This document shows, piece by piece, positions 63,187 to 64,000 of a stretch of DNA of 64,000 nucleotides (its first letter is position 1; each line of letters opens with the position of its first letter). This stretch comes from Mastigocoleus testarum BC008 (GTDB taxonomy: Bacteria > Cyanobacteriota > Cyanobacteriia > Cyanobacteriales > Nostocaceae). The stretch spans positions 3,005 through 67,004 of the forward strand of contig NZ_LMTZ01000151.1 in assembly GCF_001456025.1 (NCBI RefSeq). Direction: 5' to 3'. A program made the position numbers and the translations under genes. Below the pieces are notes generated by a model that was not told where the DNA came from, did no database searches, and was given only the letters and a program-made list of their open reading frames with translations.

Positions 63187-64000
63187 CTAAACCATACAAG
63201 CTTTGAAATTTTCTTGAAGGTTCGCTTCGTCCAAATTGCGTCCAATGAAAACTAGTTCACTTTGACGTTTTTCTCCTTCTTTCCATTGACGGTCTGGTTT
63301 ACCGTCAAATATCATATGTACTCCTTGGAATACAAAGCGGTTATCTTCCCCAGCAATATTTAAAATTCCTTTCATCCGGAAGATATCTGGACCTTTAGTT
63401 TGTAATAAAGTTCCCAACCACTGATTTAATTTATCACCGTCCAATTCCCCTTCTTCGACTAAAGCTAAGGAATAAACGCTTTCATCATGTTCGTGAGCAT
63501 CTTCTCCCAAAAATTCTGGATCGATTTCTAAAGCCCGATCCAAATCAAAGGCTTTAACTCCTAACAGTGCATCCATTTCTACCTCAGAATTACGGGTACG
63601 GTAGATTTTCGCCATCGCATTCATAGATCGGATTCGCTGTTCTAATTCTTCTAACTGCTCTGAAGTGACTAAATCGGTTTTGTTGAGCAAAATTACATCA
63701 GCAAAGGCGATTTGTTCTTGGGCTTCATCTGCATCCCAATGTTGCCAAATATGCTTAGTGTCCACTACGGTAACTACTGCGTCAAGTTCCAGTGTTTCCT
63801 TCATATCTTCATCAACAAAGAAGGTTTGAATTACTGGTGCGGGGTCAGCTAATCCGGTGGTTTCAATCACCAAATGATCGAATTTGTCGCGACGTTTCAT
63901 CAAGTTACCAATGATACGAATTAAGTCGCCCCTGACTGTGCAACAAATACAGCCATTATTCATTTCAAATATTTCTTCATCGGCATCAATAACTAATTTA
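63187..64000 (-). CDS. COG0523 (CobW/ZNG1-type) metal GTPase, 5' end beyond window
   Basis: Partial. The frame continues upstream of the internal Met at 63963 to the window edge (KLVIDADEEIFE before it), so the Walker A P-loop is missing from view. Visible: the CxCC metal motif (NGCICCTVRGDL), the switch/ETTGLADP segment, the G-domain NKTD, and the C-terminal CobW_C domain (RMKGILNIAGEDNRFVFQGVHMIFD). These GTPases hand zinc or cobalt to client enzymes. Whether it is zinc- or cobalamin-related cannot be read here; a cyanobacterial zinc role is plausible. Confidence 0.9.
   Translation of the reverse strand, partial: KLVIDADEEIFEMNNGCICCTVRGDLIRIIGNLMKRRDKFDHLVIETTGLADPAPVIQTFFVDEDMKETLELDAVVTVVDTKHIWQHWDADEAQEQIAFADVILLNKTDLVTSEQLEELEQRIRSMNAMAKIYRTRNSEVEMDALLGVKAFDLDRALEIDPEFLGEDAHEHDESVYSLALVEEGELDGDKLNQWLGTLLQTKGPDIFRMKGILNIAGEDNRFVFQGVHMIFDGKPDRQWKEGEKRQSELVFIGRNLDEANLQENFKACMV

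Overview
The window comes from a filamentous, probably heterocyst-forming cyanobacterium (Nostocales). The signs are photosystem I psaK, a Psb32-type TPM protein, PEP-CTERM and COP23 proteins, CHAT/haemagglutinin/DUF928 genes, many gcgatcgc (HIP1) sites and arrays of heptanucleotide STRR repeats between genes. Coding DNA is AT-rich, with long AT-rich gaps in the accessory part (about 8-36 kb) and compact housekeeping genes after 37.7 kb.

Layout. 0-8 kb: a secreted haemagglutinin-type adhesin, a TPR-CHAT protease, a DUF928 protein and a Ser/Thr kinase. 8-21 kb: the most interesting part, a class V lanthipeptide-like locus. Two tandem kinase/HopA1-family gene pairs flank two identical 57-residue precursors (38-residue double-glycine leader, 19-residue Thr/Cys core). 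An opposing operon encodes a transposase-derived HTH protein, a C39-peptidase ABC exporter with an N-terminal cyclic-nucleotide-binding-like domain, an HlyD adaptor and a PpiC-type isomerase. Expected pathway: phosphorylation of core Thr, elimination by the HopA1-type protein, ring closure onto Cys, then leader cleavage and export. The second kinase has lost both catalytic Asp residues. 21.5-30 kb: an AAA/CHASE2 membrane protein and a second double-glycine secretion set (128-residue cargo, C39 ABC transporter, HlyD). 30-37 kb: a LamG-like/CbbX ATPase, a vMAP/AAA-like protein, a 2OG-Fe(II) oxygenase and a PEP-CTERM protein.

37-64 kb is mostly core genome: dusB, argS, YtxH and DUF948-like genes, Psb32-like, cobH, dapB, psaK, a Nudix hydrolase, a DgcA/DgcN-like pair, a second Ser/Thr kinase, an M48 protease, COP23, DUF427, HNH, a lipoprotein, and a metal-uptake binding protein near a Cys-rich exported protein, a WD40 protein and a COG0523 GTPase that runs off the window end. 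Two non-coding items stand out. One is a four-copy, exactly 155-bp-period tandem array between dusB and argS whose units carry structure-preserving hairpins (candidate small-RNA array). The other is a pair of 63-bp inverted MITE-like elements around the metal-related genes. No tRNA, rRNA or CRISPR was recognised. All functional statements are from sequence reading and family knowledge; no search was run.
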